Shown: positions 17,274-26,631 of the stretch, piece by piece | Layout: the number at the start of each line of letters is the position of its first letter | Position numbering within the stretch: the stretch's first letter is position 1 | Origin: DATAEK01 sp036258055 | GTDB lineage: Bacteria > Acidobacteriota > Vicinamibacteria > Vicinamibacterales > 2-12-FULL-66-21 | Direction: 5' to 3' | DNA length: 64,000 nucleotides | Assembly (NCBI GenBank): GCA_036258055.1 | Contig: DATAEK010000061.1 | Coordinates: 21,521 to 85,520, forward strand | Notes under the pieces: generated by a model | What the model saw: the letters and a program-made list of their open reading frames with translations, nothing else | Databases searched by the model: none | What the model was told of the DNA's origin: nothing | Position numbers and translations under genes: made by a program

Positions 17274-17316
17274 GATGCGCCCCACAGAGAGTCAGAAATA
17301 GCTAGCAGCCGCAGCC

Positions 17317-18078
17317 ATGCTTGATATCAAAAACTTACAAGTTCGCGCTGAAGACAAAGACATCCTGAAGGGGATCGACCTGCACGTGGACGCCGGCGAG
17401 GTGCACGCCATCATGGGCCCGAACGGGTCGGGCAAGAGCACCCTCGCCCGCGTGCTGGCTGGCCATCCCGAGTATCAGATCACCGGCGGCACGGTCACCT
17501 ACGAGGGCCACGATCTGCTCGACATGGATCCGGACGAGCGCGCCCGCGAAGGCGTGTTCATGGCGTTCCAGTATCCGGTCGAGATCGCCGGCGTGAACAA
17601 CGCCTACTTCCTCAAGGCGGCGCTCAACGCGAAGCGGAAGCATCTCGGGCAGCCAGAACTCGACGCCATGGAGTTCATGCAGCTCGTGCGCGAGAAGGCG
17701 AAGCTGCTCGACATCGATCAGCAGATGCTGAGCCGGGCCGTCAACGAGGGGTTTTCGGGCGGCGAGAAAAAGCGCAACGAGATTTTCCAGATGGCGCTGC
17801 TCGAGCCGAAGCTGTCGATTCTCGACGAGACCGATTCCGGCCTCGACATCGACGCGCTGAAGGTCGTCTCGCACGGCGTGAACGAGCTCCGCAGCCCGGA
17901 TCGGGCGATCATCGTCGTCACGCACTATCAGCGGCTGCTCAACTACATCGTGCCGGACTACGTGCACGTGTTGAGCGCCGGCCGGATCGTGAAGTCGGGC
18001 GGCAAGGAGCTGGCGCTCGAGCTCGAAGAGAAGGGTTATGTCTGGCTCGAGACCGGTGCCGAGCCGGTCCGCGCGTAG
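17317..18078 (+). CDS. sufC: Fe-S assembly ATPase SufC
   Basis: 253 residues, an ABC-type ATPase without membrane partner. Walker A GPNGSGKST (34-42); signature FSGGEKKRNEIFQMA; Walker B followed by LDETDSGLDIDALK, the hallmark of SufC; H-loop VVTHYQRLL. It powers conformational change of the SufBCD scaffold. Followed by sufD after a few nucleotides. Confidence 0.96.
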   Translation: MLDIKNLQVRAEDKDILKGIDLHVDAGEVHAIMGPNGSGKSTLARVLAGHPEYQITGGTVTYEGHDLLDMDPDERAREGVFMAFQYPVEIAGVNNAYFLKAALNAKRKHLGQPELDAMEFMQLVREKAKLLDIDQQMLSRAVNEGFSGGEKKRNEIFQMALLEPKLSILDETDSGLDIDALKVVSHGVNELRSPDRAIIVVTHYQRLLNYIVPDYVHVLSAGRIVKSGGKELALELEEKGYVWLETGAEPVRA

Positions 18079-18093
18079 ACGGGACTGTTGCAC

Positions 18094-19416
18094 ATGACAC
18101 AGGTTGCAGAAAAGCTTCAGCCGTGGCTGGCGGCGCTCGACGAGCGCCCGCAAGGCGGACCGCGATGGCAGCAGGATCTTCGCGATCGTGGCGCAGCGCG
18201 ATTCGCGCGCCTCGGATTCCCGACGACCCGCGACGAAGACTGGCGGTTCACGAGCGTCGCGACGATCGCCAACTCGGAATTCGGCACGCCGCCGGTTCCC
18301 GCGGTCGTCACCGACGAGGATCTCGCGCCCTTTGTCTACGCGGACGCGGCGCACCGGCTGGTCCTGGTCAATGGCCGGTTCTCGCCGGAGCTGTCGCGCG
18401 TCAGCGGCCTTCCGACTGGCGTCCGCTTCGGGTCGCTGGCCAGCGCCATTCAGTCTGAATCGGACGCGGTGGCGCGTTACCTTGGACAGCTCGCCGATTT
18501 TGGCGGGCGGGCGTTTACCGCACTCAACACCGCATTCCTCCAGGACGGCGCGTTCGTCCTGATTCCGGATCGGCTGGTCCTTCAGACGCCGTTGCAGCTC
18601 ATTTTCCTGTCGACGGGCAGCGTCCCGTTCATGTCCAGTCCGCGGACGCTGGTCCTCGCCGGCGAGCGCAGCCAATCGCGCATCGTCGAGACCTACGTCG
18701 GTGCACCGGGTCACGCCTACTTCTCGAACGCCGTGACCGAGGTCGCTGTCGGGGAATACGCGATCGTCGACCACTACAAGGTACAGGAAGAGGCGGTCGA
18801 GGCGTTCCACATCGCGGCGATGCACGTCCACGCCGCTCGCAACTCGACGTTCTCGTCGCATGCCTTCTCGCTCGGCGGCAAGCTCGCGCGGAACGACATC
18901 TTCACCGTGCTCGACGGCGAGGGGGCCGAGTGCACGCTCAACGGGCTGTACCTCGCCGATGGCGAGCGGCTCGTCGACACGCACACCACGATCGATCACG
19001 CGAAGCCGCACTGCCCGAGCCACGAGGTCTACAAGGGGATCCTCGGCGGTCGCGCCCGGGCGATCTTCAACGGCAAGATCATCGTCCGTCCTGACGCGCA
19101 GAAGACGGACGCCAAGCAGACGAATCGCGCGCTGCTCCTCACCGACGAGGCCACGATCAACACGAAGCCTCAGCTCGAGATTTTTGCCGACGACGTGAAG
19201 TGCACGCACGGCGCGGCGATCGGGCAACTCGACGACGACGCGCTCTTCTATCTGCGCTCGCGCGGGTTCACGTTTGCCGAGGCCCGCGACCTGCTGATTC
19301 ACGCATTTGCAGGCGAGATCCTCGACCGCGTGCAGGTCGAACCGCTGCGCCGCGCGCTCGAAGTCGAGCTGTACGCGCAGCTGGCCAAGGATCTGGCCGA
19401 GGTCGATGCCGCATGA
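18094..19416 (+). CDS. sufD: Fe-S assembly protein SufD
   Basis: 440 residues from ATG 18094 (a TTG two codons earlier is less likely). The N-terminal half is divergent, as usual for SufD. The C-terminal beta-helix carries ECTLNGLYLADGERLVDTHT, HKVYKGIL-like SHEVYKGILGG, and CTHGAAIGQLDDDALFYLRSRG, the typical SufD end. It pairs with SufB in the SufBC2D complex. The stop overlaps the sufS start (ATGA). Confidence 0.94.
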   Translation: MTQVAEKLQPWLAALDERPQGGPRWQQDLRDRGAARFARLGFPTTRDEDWRFTSVATIANSEFGTPPVPAVVTDEDLAPFVYADAAHRLVLVNGRFSPELSRVSGLPTGVRFGSLASAIQSESDAVARYLGQLADFGGRAFTALNTAFLQDGAFVLIPDRLVLQTPLQLIFLSTGSVPFMSSPRTLVLAGERSQSRIVETYVGAPGHAYFSNAVTEVAVGEYAIVDHYKVQEEAVEAFHIAAMHVHAARNSTFSSHAFSLGGKLARNDIFTVLDGEGAECTLNGLYLADGERLVDTHTTIDHAKPHCPSHEVYKGILGGRARAIFNGKIIVRPDAQKTDAKQTNRALLLTDEATINTKPQLEIFADDVKCTHGAAIGQLDDDALFYLRSRGFTFAEARDLLIHAFAGEILDRVQVEPLRRALEVELYAQLAKDLAEVDAA

Positions 19417-20663
19417 CGACGACCGCCCCCGCTCCCCATCAGGTCGAGTTCGATGTCGAACGGATCCGATCCGATTTTCCGATCCTCCGGCGTTCCGTGC
19501 GCGGCCGTCCGCTCGTCTATCTGGACAACGCGGCGACGACGCAGAAACCGCAGGCGGTGCTGGACGCGCTGACCGCCTACTACACCGAGATCAACGCGAA
19601 CGTGCACCGCGGCGTTCACCAGCTCAGTGAGCTCGCGACCGACGCCTACGAGGGATCGCGCGAAAAGATCCGCGCGTTCGTGAACGCGTCGAGCGTACAG
19701 GAGATCATCTTCACGCGGAACGCCACGGAGGGGATCAACCTCGTCGCCTACGCGTTCGCCAGGCCGATCCTGAAGGAAGGCGACGAGATCCTGATCTCCG
19801 CGATGGAGCACCACTCCAACATCGTGCCCTGGCAGCTGGTATGCGAGGAGCGCGGTGCGCACCTGCGCGTCGCGCCGATCGACGACTCCGGCGCGCTGAT
19901 TGTGGAGGAGCTCGAGCGGCTGATCGGTCCACGGACGAAGCTCGTGTCGATCGCCCACATGTCGAACGCGCTCGGCACGGTGAACCCCGTGCGCGAGATC
20001 GTCGCGCTCGCCCACGCACGCGGTGTGCCGGTGCTCCTGGACGGATCGCAGGCCGCATACCACATGCCTGTGGATGTCCAGGCCATCGGCTGCGATTTCT
20101 ACGCGGCGACCGGTCACAAGCTGTACGGTCCGACCGGTATCGGTTTTCTGTACGGCAAGGCGGAGCGGCTCGACGCGATGCCGCCGTTCATGGGCGGCGG
20201 CGACATGATCCGCAGCGTGTCGTTCGCGAAGTCGACGTGGAACGATCTGCCGCACAAGTTCGAAGCGGGCACGCCCGACATTTCCGGCGCTGTCGGGCTC
20301 GGCGTGGCGCTCGACTACATCACTGCGATTGGGCTCGATCGCATCGAAGCGCACGAGCGCGACCTGCTTCAGTTCGGTACCGATGCACTGGCGGCGATTC
20401 CGGGACTGCGCATGATCGGCACGGCACCGCACAAGGCGAGCATCCTGTCGTTCGTCATGGACGGAGTGCATCCGCACGACATCGGCACCATCGTCGACCG
20501 CGAGGGCGTCGCGATCCGGACCGGACATCACTGTGCGCAGCCGGTGATGGACCGATTTGGAGTTCCGGCGACCGCGCGTGCGTCGCTGGCGATGTACAAC
20601 ACGCGCGGCGATCTCGAAACGCTGGCGCGGGCTCTGACCCGCGTCCGCCAGGTATTTGCCTGA
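19413..20663 (+). CDS. sufS: Cysteine desulfurase SufS
   Basis: 416 residues from ATG 19413 (ATGA overlap with sufD). PLP lysine K236 in ATGHKLYGPTG; catalytic C374 in RTGHHCAQPVMD; opening YLDNAATTQKP. Group II (SufS) type: the Cys loop is short and lacks the IscS-style extension, which fits dependence on SufU for sulfur transfer. It converts cysteine to alanine and a persulfide. In bacteria that make selenoproteins, desulfurases of this group may also release selenium from selenocysteine; nothing here proves that. Confidence 0.95.
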   Translation: MTTTAPAPHQVEFDVERIRSDFPILRRSVRGRPLVYLDNAATTQKPQAVLDALTAYYTEINANVHRGVHQLSELATDAYEGSREKIRAFVNASSVQEIIFTRNATEGINLVAYAFARPILKEGDEILISAMEHHSNIVPWQLVCEERGAHLRVAPIDDSGALIVEELERLIGPRTKLVSIAHMSNALGTVNPVREIVALAHARGVPVLLDGSQAAYHMPVDVQAIGCDFYAATGHKLYGPTGIGFLYGKAERLDAMPPFMGGGDMIRSVSFAKSTWNDLPHKFEAGTPDISGAVGLGVALDYITAIGLDRIEAHERDLLQFGTDALAAIPGLRMIGTAPHKASILSFVMDGVHPHDIGTIVDREGVAIRTGHHCAQPVMDRFGVPATARASLAMYNTRGDLETLARALTRVRQVFA

Positions 20664-21106
20664 TGTCGGATCTGAGTGACCTGTATCAGGAGGTCATCCT
20701 CGACCACAACAAGCGCCCCCGCAACTTTCGCGTGCTGGAGGCGCCGAGTCACACGGCTGAAGGCTACAACCCGCTCTGTGGCGATCGCCTCAGCCTGTTC
20801 CTCAAAGTCGAGGGAGACGTGATCGCGGACGTGGGCTTTCAGGGTTCCGGCTGTGCGATCTCGAAGGCGTCGGCCTCGCTCATGACCGACGCGCTCAAGG
20901 GCCGGCCGGTGTCCGAGGCCCGCGAGCTGTTCGAACGGTTTCACCGGATGGTGACGACGCCGCCGGATCAGCCGGTGGAGGACCTCGGCAAGCTGTCCGT
21001 GTTCTCGGGCGTCCGCCAGTTTCCGGTACGCGTGAAGTGCGCGAGCCTCGCGTGGCACACGCTCAAGGCCGCGTTGCAGCGCGAACGTCTCGTGAGCACG
21101 GAGTGA
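20663..21106 (+). CDS. sufU: Zinc-dependent sulfurtransferase SufU
   Basis: 147 residues from ATG 20663 (TGATG overlap with sufS). The zinc site of SufU is present: C39-G-D41, C64 (GSGCAISKAS) and C126 (RVKCASLAW). The roughly 19-residue insert between the second and third Cys that distinguishes SufU from IscU appears present. It accepts sulfur from SufS and passes it to SufBCD. Confidence 0.92.
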   Translation: MSDLSDLYQEVILDHNKRPRNFRVLEAPSHTAEGYNPLCGDRLSLFLKVEGDVIADVGFQGSGCAISKASASLMTDALKGRPVSEARELFERFHRMVTTPPDQPVEDLGKLSVFSGVRQFPVRVKCASLAWHTLKAALQRERLVSTE

Positions 21107-21108
21107 CG

Positions 21109-21162
21109 CGGAATGCCAAAATCGCCGGAATTGGCACGATCGCCGAAATTGCCGGAATTTCC
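21109..21162. repeat. Degenerate 9-nt-period tandem repeat
   Basis: Six units: CGGAATGCC, AAAATCGCC, GGAATTGGC, ACGATCGCC, GAAATTGCC, GGAATTTCC. Consensus is close to RRAATYGCC. It fills the gap between sufU and the most likely sufT start. The same consensus recurs at 40083-40118. Confidence 0.65.
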
Positions 21163-21168
21163 CCGAAC

Positions 21169-21564
21169 ATGAAACCCTTGCCCATGGTGCCGCAGCCCGC
21201 GCCTGACACGCCGCCGTCCACGAACGCGACCGCGGGTCTCGTTGCCGACGCGGCCAAGACGGAAGAGCTCAAGCCGAAGATCGTCGATGCGATCCGCACG
21301 ATCTTCGACCCCGAGATTCCCGTGAACATCTGGGAGCTCGGTCTGATCTACGACATCGTGGTGGACGCGAACGGCGTTGCCGGCATCCGGATGACGCTGA
21401 CCGCGCCCGGGTGTCCAGCCGCGCAATCGCTGCCCGTGGAAGTCGCGAACAAAACGAAAGCCGTTCCGGGCGTCACCGACGCCACCGTGGACATCGTCTG
21501 GGAGCCGGCCTGGAGCCAGGAGCGCATGTCCGATGCGGCCCGCCTCCAGCTGGGTTTGTGGTAA
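21169..21564 (+). CDS. sufT: SufT-like MIP18/DUF59 family Fe-S assembly factor
   Basis: 131 residues from ATG 21169. An alternative GTG at 21103 overlaps the sufU stop (GTGA), but the added residues would be encoded by the 9-nt repeat and are not family-like. The DUF59 core is clear: IVDAIRTIFDPEIPVNIWELGLIY, then MTLTAPGCPAAQSLP with the conserved Cys, and VWEPAWSQERMSDAAR. Family members (SufT, PaaD, MIP18) help mature Fe-S proteins. Stop overlaps the next gene (TAATG). Confidence 0.88.
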   Translation: MKPLPMVPQPAPDTPPSTNATAGLVADAAKTEELKPKIVDAIRTIFDPEIPVNIWELGLIYDIVVDANGVAGIRMTLTAPGCPAAQSLPVEVANKTKAVPGVTDATVDIVWEPAWSQERMSDAARLQLGLW

Positions 21565-22022
21565 TGCTCCGACTCTCCAAGAAAGCTGACTACGCGCTGA
21601 TGGCGATGAAGCATCTGGCAACGCGCCCCGATGGCGGGTCGTCCAGCGCGCGCGAGATCGCCGAGCAATACGACATCCCGATTGAGCTGATGGCGAAAGT
21701 CCTGCAACGCCTTGTGCGGCGCGGCTTGCTGACCTCGCACCAGGGCACCCGCGGCGGGTATCGGCTGTCGCGGCCGGCTGTCGTGATCTCGGTCGCCGAC
21801 GTGATCCAGGCGATCGACGGCCCGCTGACCGTCACGGCATGTTCGACCGACGCCGACAGCTGCGGGCAGTTCGCGAAGTGCAGTGTCCGCGATCCCCTCT
21901 GGCGGCTCAAGGACCGCATCGTTGAAGCCCTCGCCACCTGTTCGCTGCAGGAGATGTCGGCGGACGGTCCGGCTGACGAGCTGAGCGTGCCACTCGCGTT
22001 CACTCGCAGCGCCAAGCCGTGA
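21564..22022 (+). CDS. Rrf2-family Fe-S responsive regulator (IscR/SufR-like)
   Basis: 152 residues. Winged helix with LRLSKKADYALMAMKHLA and the recognition region IPIELMAKVLQRLVRRGLL, then RGGYRLSRP. Three cysteines C93, C100, C106 (ACSTDADSCGQFAKC) form the Rrf2 cluster motif, so it likely senses Fe-S status. Being inside the suf operon it probably autoregulates it, perhaps at the promoter near 15072-15100. Confidence 0.9.
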   Translation: MLRLSKKADYALMAMKHLATRPDGGSSSAREIAEQYDIPIELMAKVLQRLVRRGLLTSHQGTRGGYRLSRPAVVISVADVIQAIDGPLTVTACSTDADSCGQFAKCSVRDPLWRLKDRIVEALATCSLQEMSADGPADELSVPLAFTRSAKP

Positions 22023-23179
22023 GCCAGCGCCCCGTCTATCTCGACTACCACGCGACGACGCCCGTCGACCCGCGTGTCCTCGAGACGATGTTGCCGTACT
22101 TCACCGAGGAGTTCGGCAATCCCGCGAGCCGCCAGCATCCGTTCGGATGGCGCGCGCAGGAGGCGGTCGAACGCGCGCGGAGTCAGGTGGCGGCGCTGAT
22201 CGGCGCGTCGGCCAAAGAAATCTTCTTCACAAGCGGCGCGACCGAATCGAACAACCTCGCGATCAAGGGGGCCGCACACGCGCTTCGCGATCGCGGCGAT
22301 CACGTCGTCACGGTGGCAACCGAGCACAAGTCGGTGCTCGATTCCTGCAGCCGGCTCGAGCGCGACGGCTGGCGCGTGACGCGTGTGCCCGTGACCGCCG
22401 ATGGGTTCGTCGATCTCGATCGACTCCGATCCGAGATCACGGATCGAACCGTGCTCGTCTCGGTCATGGCCGCCAACAATGAGATCGGCGTCATCCAGCC
22501 GCTCGCCGCGATTGTGCAGATCGCCCACGACCGCGGGGCGCTCGTGCACAGCGACGCTGCCCAGGCCGCCGGCAAGATTCCGCTCGACGTCAACGAGATG
22601 GGCGTGGATCTGTTGTCGCTCACCGGGCACAAGTACTACGGACCGAAGGGGGCTGGCGCGATCTTCATCAAGCGCCGCAAGCCTCGACTCGAATTGACCA
22701 GTCAGCTCGAAGGCGGCGGACAGGAAAGCGGTGTCCGGTCAGGAACCCTCAACGTGCCTGGAATCGTAGGTCTCGGCAAGGCCGCGGAGATCTGCGAGCA
22801 GGAGATGCCTGCCGAAGGCGCGCGCCTGCGGACGTTGCGCGACCGCCTGCTGGACGGACTGCGGCGGAACCTCGACGGCGTTCGCGTCAACGGATCGATG
22901 ACCGATCGATTGCCTCACAACCTCCACGTCAGCTTCGAGGACGTCGAAGGCGAAGGATTGCTGATGGCGCTTGGCGACCTCGCGGTTTCGACCGGGTCCG
23001 CGTGCAGCTCGGGCTCGCACGCGCCGTCACATGTGCTGCAGGCCATCGGCGCCGTCGGTGAGCGCTCTGGCGCCGTCGTACGTTTCGGTCTCGGCCGCGG
23101 CACGACCGACGCCGACATCGCCTTCGCCATCGATCGCCTGACCACCGTCGTCCGCAGCCTTCGCAAGTCGGTGGTCTGA
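22019..23179 (+). CDS. Second cysteine desulfurase (IscS/NifS type)
   Basis: 386 residues from GTG 22019, overlapping the Rrf2 stop (GTGA). PLP lysine K205 in TGHKYYGPKG; catalytic C329 in STGSACSSGSHAPSH, the longer group I loop of NifS/IscS, unlike the SufS at 19413. Having both types in one operon suggests separate sulfur sinks, such as tRNA thiolation for this one and clusters for SufS-SufU. This division is inferred. Confidence 0.92.
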   Translation: MSQRPVYLDYHATTPVDPRVLETMLPYFTEEFGNPASRQHPFGWRAQEAVERARSQVAALIGASAKEIFFTSGATESNNLAIKGAAHALRDRGDHVVTVATEHKSVLDSCSRLERDGWRVTRVPVTADGFVDLDRLRSEITDRTVLVSVMAANNEIGVIQPLAAIVQIAHDRGALVHSDAAQAAGKIPLDVNEMGVDLLSLTGHKYYGPKGAGAIFIKRRKPRLELTSQLEGGGQESGVRSGTLNVPGIVGLGKAAEICEQEMPAEGARLRTLRDRLLDGLRRNLDGVRVNGSMTDRLPHNLHVSFEDVEGEGLLMALGDLAVSTGSACSSGSHAPSHVLQAIGAVGERSGAVVRFGLGRGTTDADIAFAIDRLTTVVRSLRKSVV

Positions 23180-23276
23180 GCGATTCTCCCGACACTCATC
23201 CCTCAGGAACGAACCCAGAACCTCGAGAGCCAATAGAACCCGAGTGTCGCGATCCTTTGTCCCACGGTCGCTGACG

Positions 23277-25754
23277 TCAGCCTTCGCGCAGCGCTGTGGT
23301 CGGATCCAGTCCGGCCGCTCTGCGCGCGGGAAGCCAGGACGAGAATGCGGCGATGACGAAGAAGACGACGCCCATCGCGAGGAACGTCATCGGATCCGTC
23401 GGACCTACGCCGACGAGCATCGTCCGCATGGCGCGTGTCAGGATGAGCGCGGCCACCAGCCCCAGTCCGATGCCAGCGGCACTCAGCCGGAGGCCGTAAC
23501 CGACCACGAGCCGAAGTATCCGCGACGGTGAGGCACCGAGCGACATGCGGACGCCGATCTCCGCGGTCCGCTGACGCACGACGGTCGAGAGCACGCCGTA
23601 GAGACCGACAGCCACGAGGAGCGCCGCCATCACCGCGAAGACGGCAAGGAGCGTCAAGGAGAACTGCGTGCCCGCTTGAGCGCGTCGCACGAGCTGTTCG
23701 GCCGGCAGGATGTCCATCATGAGGAACTGTGGATCGACGGATGCCACAGCCGCGCGGACGCTGCCGGCGTAGCCTGCGGGATCGCCCTTCACGCGCACGG
23801 CCCACTTGCGCGCTCCGAATCCGAGGAATCCCTCGGCGAAGTACGCCTGCTCCCGACCCACATCTGCGAGCGTCGTCACCCGCTGGTGCGCGACCACGCC
23901 GATGATGTCCACGAGCTCCGGTTCAGGAGTGCGGATGCGGATGAGGATCCGTTTGCCGACCGCGGATTGATTCGGGAAGGCTTTGGCCGCGAGGACCGAG
24001 TCGACGACGACGAGGTTGCGTTTGGGATCGTTGTCGGCCTCGGTGAACGTGCGGCCCTCGATGAGCCGCGTGCGCATCGCGTCGAAGTAACCGGGACGGA
24101 CCAATTGCCAGTCGACCGCCTGGAACTTCGTGTTGTCCGCCGCCGCATCCTCCTTCCCCCATCGGATCGTGCTGAAGCCGCCGGCAAGGGGGAAGGGAAA
24201 CGAGGCCGTGACGTCCTCGACGCCGGGAATCGCTCGAATTCTTTCAGCAATCTGGTTGGCCACTGCATGGCGCTGATCGGGCGGGCCGCCCCGTCCGCCG
24301 AGGAGCTGGAACGTGAGCAGGCCGCGTGGATCGAATCCGGGATCGATGCGCTGCAGCTCGAGGAAGCTGCGGAACATCAGGCCCGATCCGATCAGCAGCA
24401 CGAAGCAGAGTGCCACTTCGAGGACGACGACGACACTTCGAAAGATGCCGCGTCCGCCTCTGAGCCCGGCGTTGCGGCCACTCCCTTGAAGGGCGGCGAC
24501 GAGGTCCAGCTTGAACGCACCCCACGCGGGGACCATCCCGAACAGGAATGCGCAGGCCAGGGCAATCGCAGCGGTGAAAGCAAGGACGCTGGGATCGATC
24601 CGGACTGAGTCCAGGCGTGGCAGGTTCGCGGGCGCCAAGGCCAGCAGCTGGCTGACACCAACGCGCGCCAGCATGATGCCGGCCAGCGTTCCAATCGCGG
24701 TCAGGACGAACGCTTCGGCGAGCATCTGCCGGACGATGCGGCCGCGGCCCGCGCCGAGAGCCGCGCGCACGGCGAGCTCGGGCTCGCGCAACGAGGCGCG
24801 GACGAGCAGAAGATTGGCGACGTTCGCGCACGCGATGAGGAGCAAAAAAATGACGGCGCCCATGAGGGCGAGCAGCGCCGGCCGGACCTCGTTGACGAGC
24901 GCAGCATGCATCGGTTCCAGCCGTGCGTAGAACCCTGCGGTCTGTTGAATCGGAAAGTCCTTCCGCAGACGGGCCGACACGGCCTCCACTTCCTCCTGTG
25001 CGCGTGCGAGCGAGACGCCAGGCTTCAGCCGTCCGATCGGACGCAGGCCGTACGTACTGCGATTCGCGTTGTTGTACTGCTGGCGGTTCGCGATCCATAT
25101 GTCCGGCCGTTGCTCGACGTTGTCGGCGGGCGGAAACGCCAGCTCGAACTGTGGTGCCAGCACGCCCACGATCTCCGGGCGTGGTCCTGCAGGGATGCGC
25201 TGCCCGATGACGTCGCTCTTGCCGCCGTAGCGGCGTTGCCAGTACTCGTGGCTGAGGATGGCTACGACGGGGACCGGTGGGGGTCCGGGCGCGGCCGGCT
25301 GGGCGCCTTGGGGCAACTGCTGCAGCGGCTGCGGCAGGCCATCGGCTTCGGTGAAGTCGCGGCCCTGCGCAATTCGCGCGCCCATGACCTGGAAGAAATT
25401 CGTCGTCACGAATCCCGTGCGGACCTGCTCCGGCGTGCCGTCAGCGCCCGGGATCACCTGGCGCAGCGTGCGGACGGCCGCCATGTCTTCGAACGATTCC
25501 TTCGAGCCGTTCTTGATGTCGATGAAGTTCTCGATCGACAGCGGCATCGAGAGGTTGTCACGCGCGCGCAGGTCCATGTACATGACGGCGAGCCGTTCGG
25601 GATCTTTGTAGGGAAGCGGCCTGAGAAGGACAGCGTTGGCGACACTGAAGATTGCCGCGCTGGCGCCGATGCCGAGCGCAATCGTCAGCGCGGCGGCGAT
25701 CGTGAACACAGGGCTGCGACGGAGGGTCCGCACCGCCAGGAGAAGATCGCGCAT
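23277..25754 (-). CDS. ABC transporter permease of the acidobacterial duplicated orphan permease (ADOP) type
   Basis: 825 residues with two MacB/FtsX permease modules. Start region LRRSPVFTIAAALTIALGIGASAAIFSVANAVLLRPLPY is the family's signature. A periplasmic MacB-like core domain precedes three TM helices (about 295-440); a second periplasmic domain and final three helices (about 690-815, ending LPARRAAGLDPTTALREG) follow. No ATPase gene is adjacent, hence orphan. Substrate unknown; MacB-like proteins act in mechanotransmission and efflux. These are expanded in Acidobacteria, which supports the taxonomic guess. Confidence 0.9.
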   Translation of the reverse strand: MRDLLLAVRTLRRSPVFTIAAALTIALGIGASAAIFSVANAVLLRPLPYKDPERLAVMYMDLRARDNLSMPLSIENFIDIKNGSKESFEDMAAVRTLRQVIPGADGTPEQVRTGFVTTNFFQVMGARIAQGRDFTEADGLPQPLQQLPQGAQPAAPGPPPVPVVAILSHEYWQRRYGGKSDVIGQRIPAGPRPEIVGVLAPQFELAFPPADNVEQRPDIWIANRQQYNNANRSTYGLRPIGRLKPGVSLARAQEEVEAVSARLRKDFPIQQTAGFYARLEPMHAALVNEVRPALLALMGAVIFLLLIACANVANLLLVRASLREPELAVRAALGAGRGRIVRQMLAEAFVLTAIGTLAGIMLARVGVSQLLALAPANLPRLDSVRIDPSVLAFTAAIALACAFLFGMVPAWGAFKLDLVAALQGSGRNAGLRGGRGIFRSVVVVLEVALCFVLLIGSGLMFRSFLELQRIDPGFDPRGLLTFQLLGGRGGPPDQRHAVANQIAERIRAIPGVEDVTASFPFPLAGGFSTIRWGKEDAAADNTKFQAVDWQLVRPGYFDAMRTRLIEGRTFTEADNDPKRNLVVVDSVLAAKAFPNQSAVGKRILIRIRTPEPELVDIIGVVAHQRVTTLADVGREQAYFAEGFLGFGARKWAVRVKGDPAGYAGSVRAAVASVDPQFLMMDILPAEQLVRRAQAGTQFSLTLLAVFAVMAALLVAVGLYGVLSTVVRQRTAEIGVRMSLGASPSRILRLVVGYGLRLSAAGIGLGLVAALILTRAMRTMLVGVGPTDPMTFLAMGVVFFVIAAFSSWLPARRAAGLDPTTALREG

Positions 25755-25947
25755 CGAGTCCTCGCTTGCGTGTGAACGGTAAGATGACTACCCGGCGCCG
25801 GCAAGCTCGGGCGGTCGCGGGAATTCTGACACACTGTCAGGGCTCCGGTCCCGGCTCCTCATTCCACCTGAGATCTCGAGGCTTGGTTGGAGCACAATGG
25901 CCGGCGATGTGAGGCGACGGAGACCATTGGATGGACTGGAGTGTGTG

Positions 25948-26379
25948 ATGAGGCGATTGGCATGCGCGATGGCTGTGTTGTTGTTCGCGGGGACCGGGAG
26001 CTCAGCGCAAGGTGATCGTGCAACGCAGGGACCTCCCAGCATCACCGGGACATGGACGGGGACGTGGAGTGCGTACAGTCCGGCGCGCGCGACGACGCCC
26101 CCGAAGGAACTGTGCGCGAAACTGACGGCCGCGATTGACCAGAAAGGGGATGTCTGGCAAGCCGTCTTCGAAGGTGATTGCGGCCGACCTTATAAGTACA
26201 CGATCACGATGGAAGGTCGCCTCGTCGGCGGCGTCGTGATGTTCAAGGGCACGGCGGATCTCGGACCGCGCGACGGCGGTGTCTACGACTGGATCGGCCG
26301 GGCCAACAACGACGAGTTCGTCGGGTTCTTCACGAGCGCCGCATACACCGGTGTGTTCAGCATGACGCGACCGAAGTGA
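25948..26379 (+). CDS. Small secreted protein of unknown function
   Basis: 143 residues from ATG 25948, chosen for TGGAG 6 nt upstream and an immediate signal peptide ending near GSSAQ. The mature part (ITGTWTGTWSAY..., MEGRLVGGVVMFKGTADLG) looks like a small beta-barrel, lipocalin-like. Two Cys may form a disulfide. No family is recognised. Confidence 0.65.
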   Translation: MRRLACAMAVLLFAGTGSSAQGDRATQGPPSITGTWTGTWSAYSPARATTPPKELCAKLTAAIDQKGDVWQAVFEGDCGRPYKYTITMEGRLVGGVVMFKGTADLGPRDGGVYDWIGRANNDEFVGFFTSAAYTGVFSMTRPK

Positions 26380-26631
26380 GGTCGGGTCATGGCGGGAATG
26401 GGTTCGGGCGTCGGGTAGGTCGTGGACACGTTTCTTCCCTGCGCCGTCAGCATCCTGACAGTGCACACGGCAGAGCTTACACCTCGTCCGTATTAGAGTT
26501 GCCGCCCGGCTCAAATCGCCGAGTGCGCTTCTTTCCTGTCGGCTCTGTGAGTTGCGGCATTAGGTCAACCGGGCAAGTCGATAGCCGGATGAGTTGTGTC
26601 CGACTGGCAGAGACGTTGCTCCTCAGGTGGC
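26380..26631. other. Intergenic region with no recognised feature
   Basis: About 250 nt before otsA. I see no gene, terminator or RNA here. GCCGTCAGCATCCTGACAG near 26443 holds a short imperfect dyad. Confidence 0.4.

Noticed and set aside
17335..19302. 655-codon minus-strand frame opposite sufC-sufD
   Set aside because: Arg/Asp/Val-rich shadow of sufC and sufD with no domain.
23190..23249. CGACACTC ... GAGTGTCG as terminator of the suf operon
   Set aside because: The arms are separated by 44 nt and no U-tract follows.
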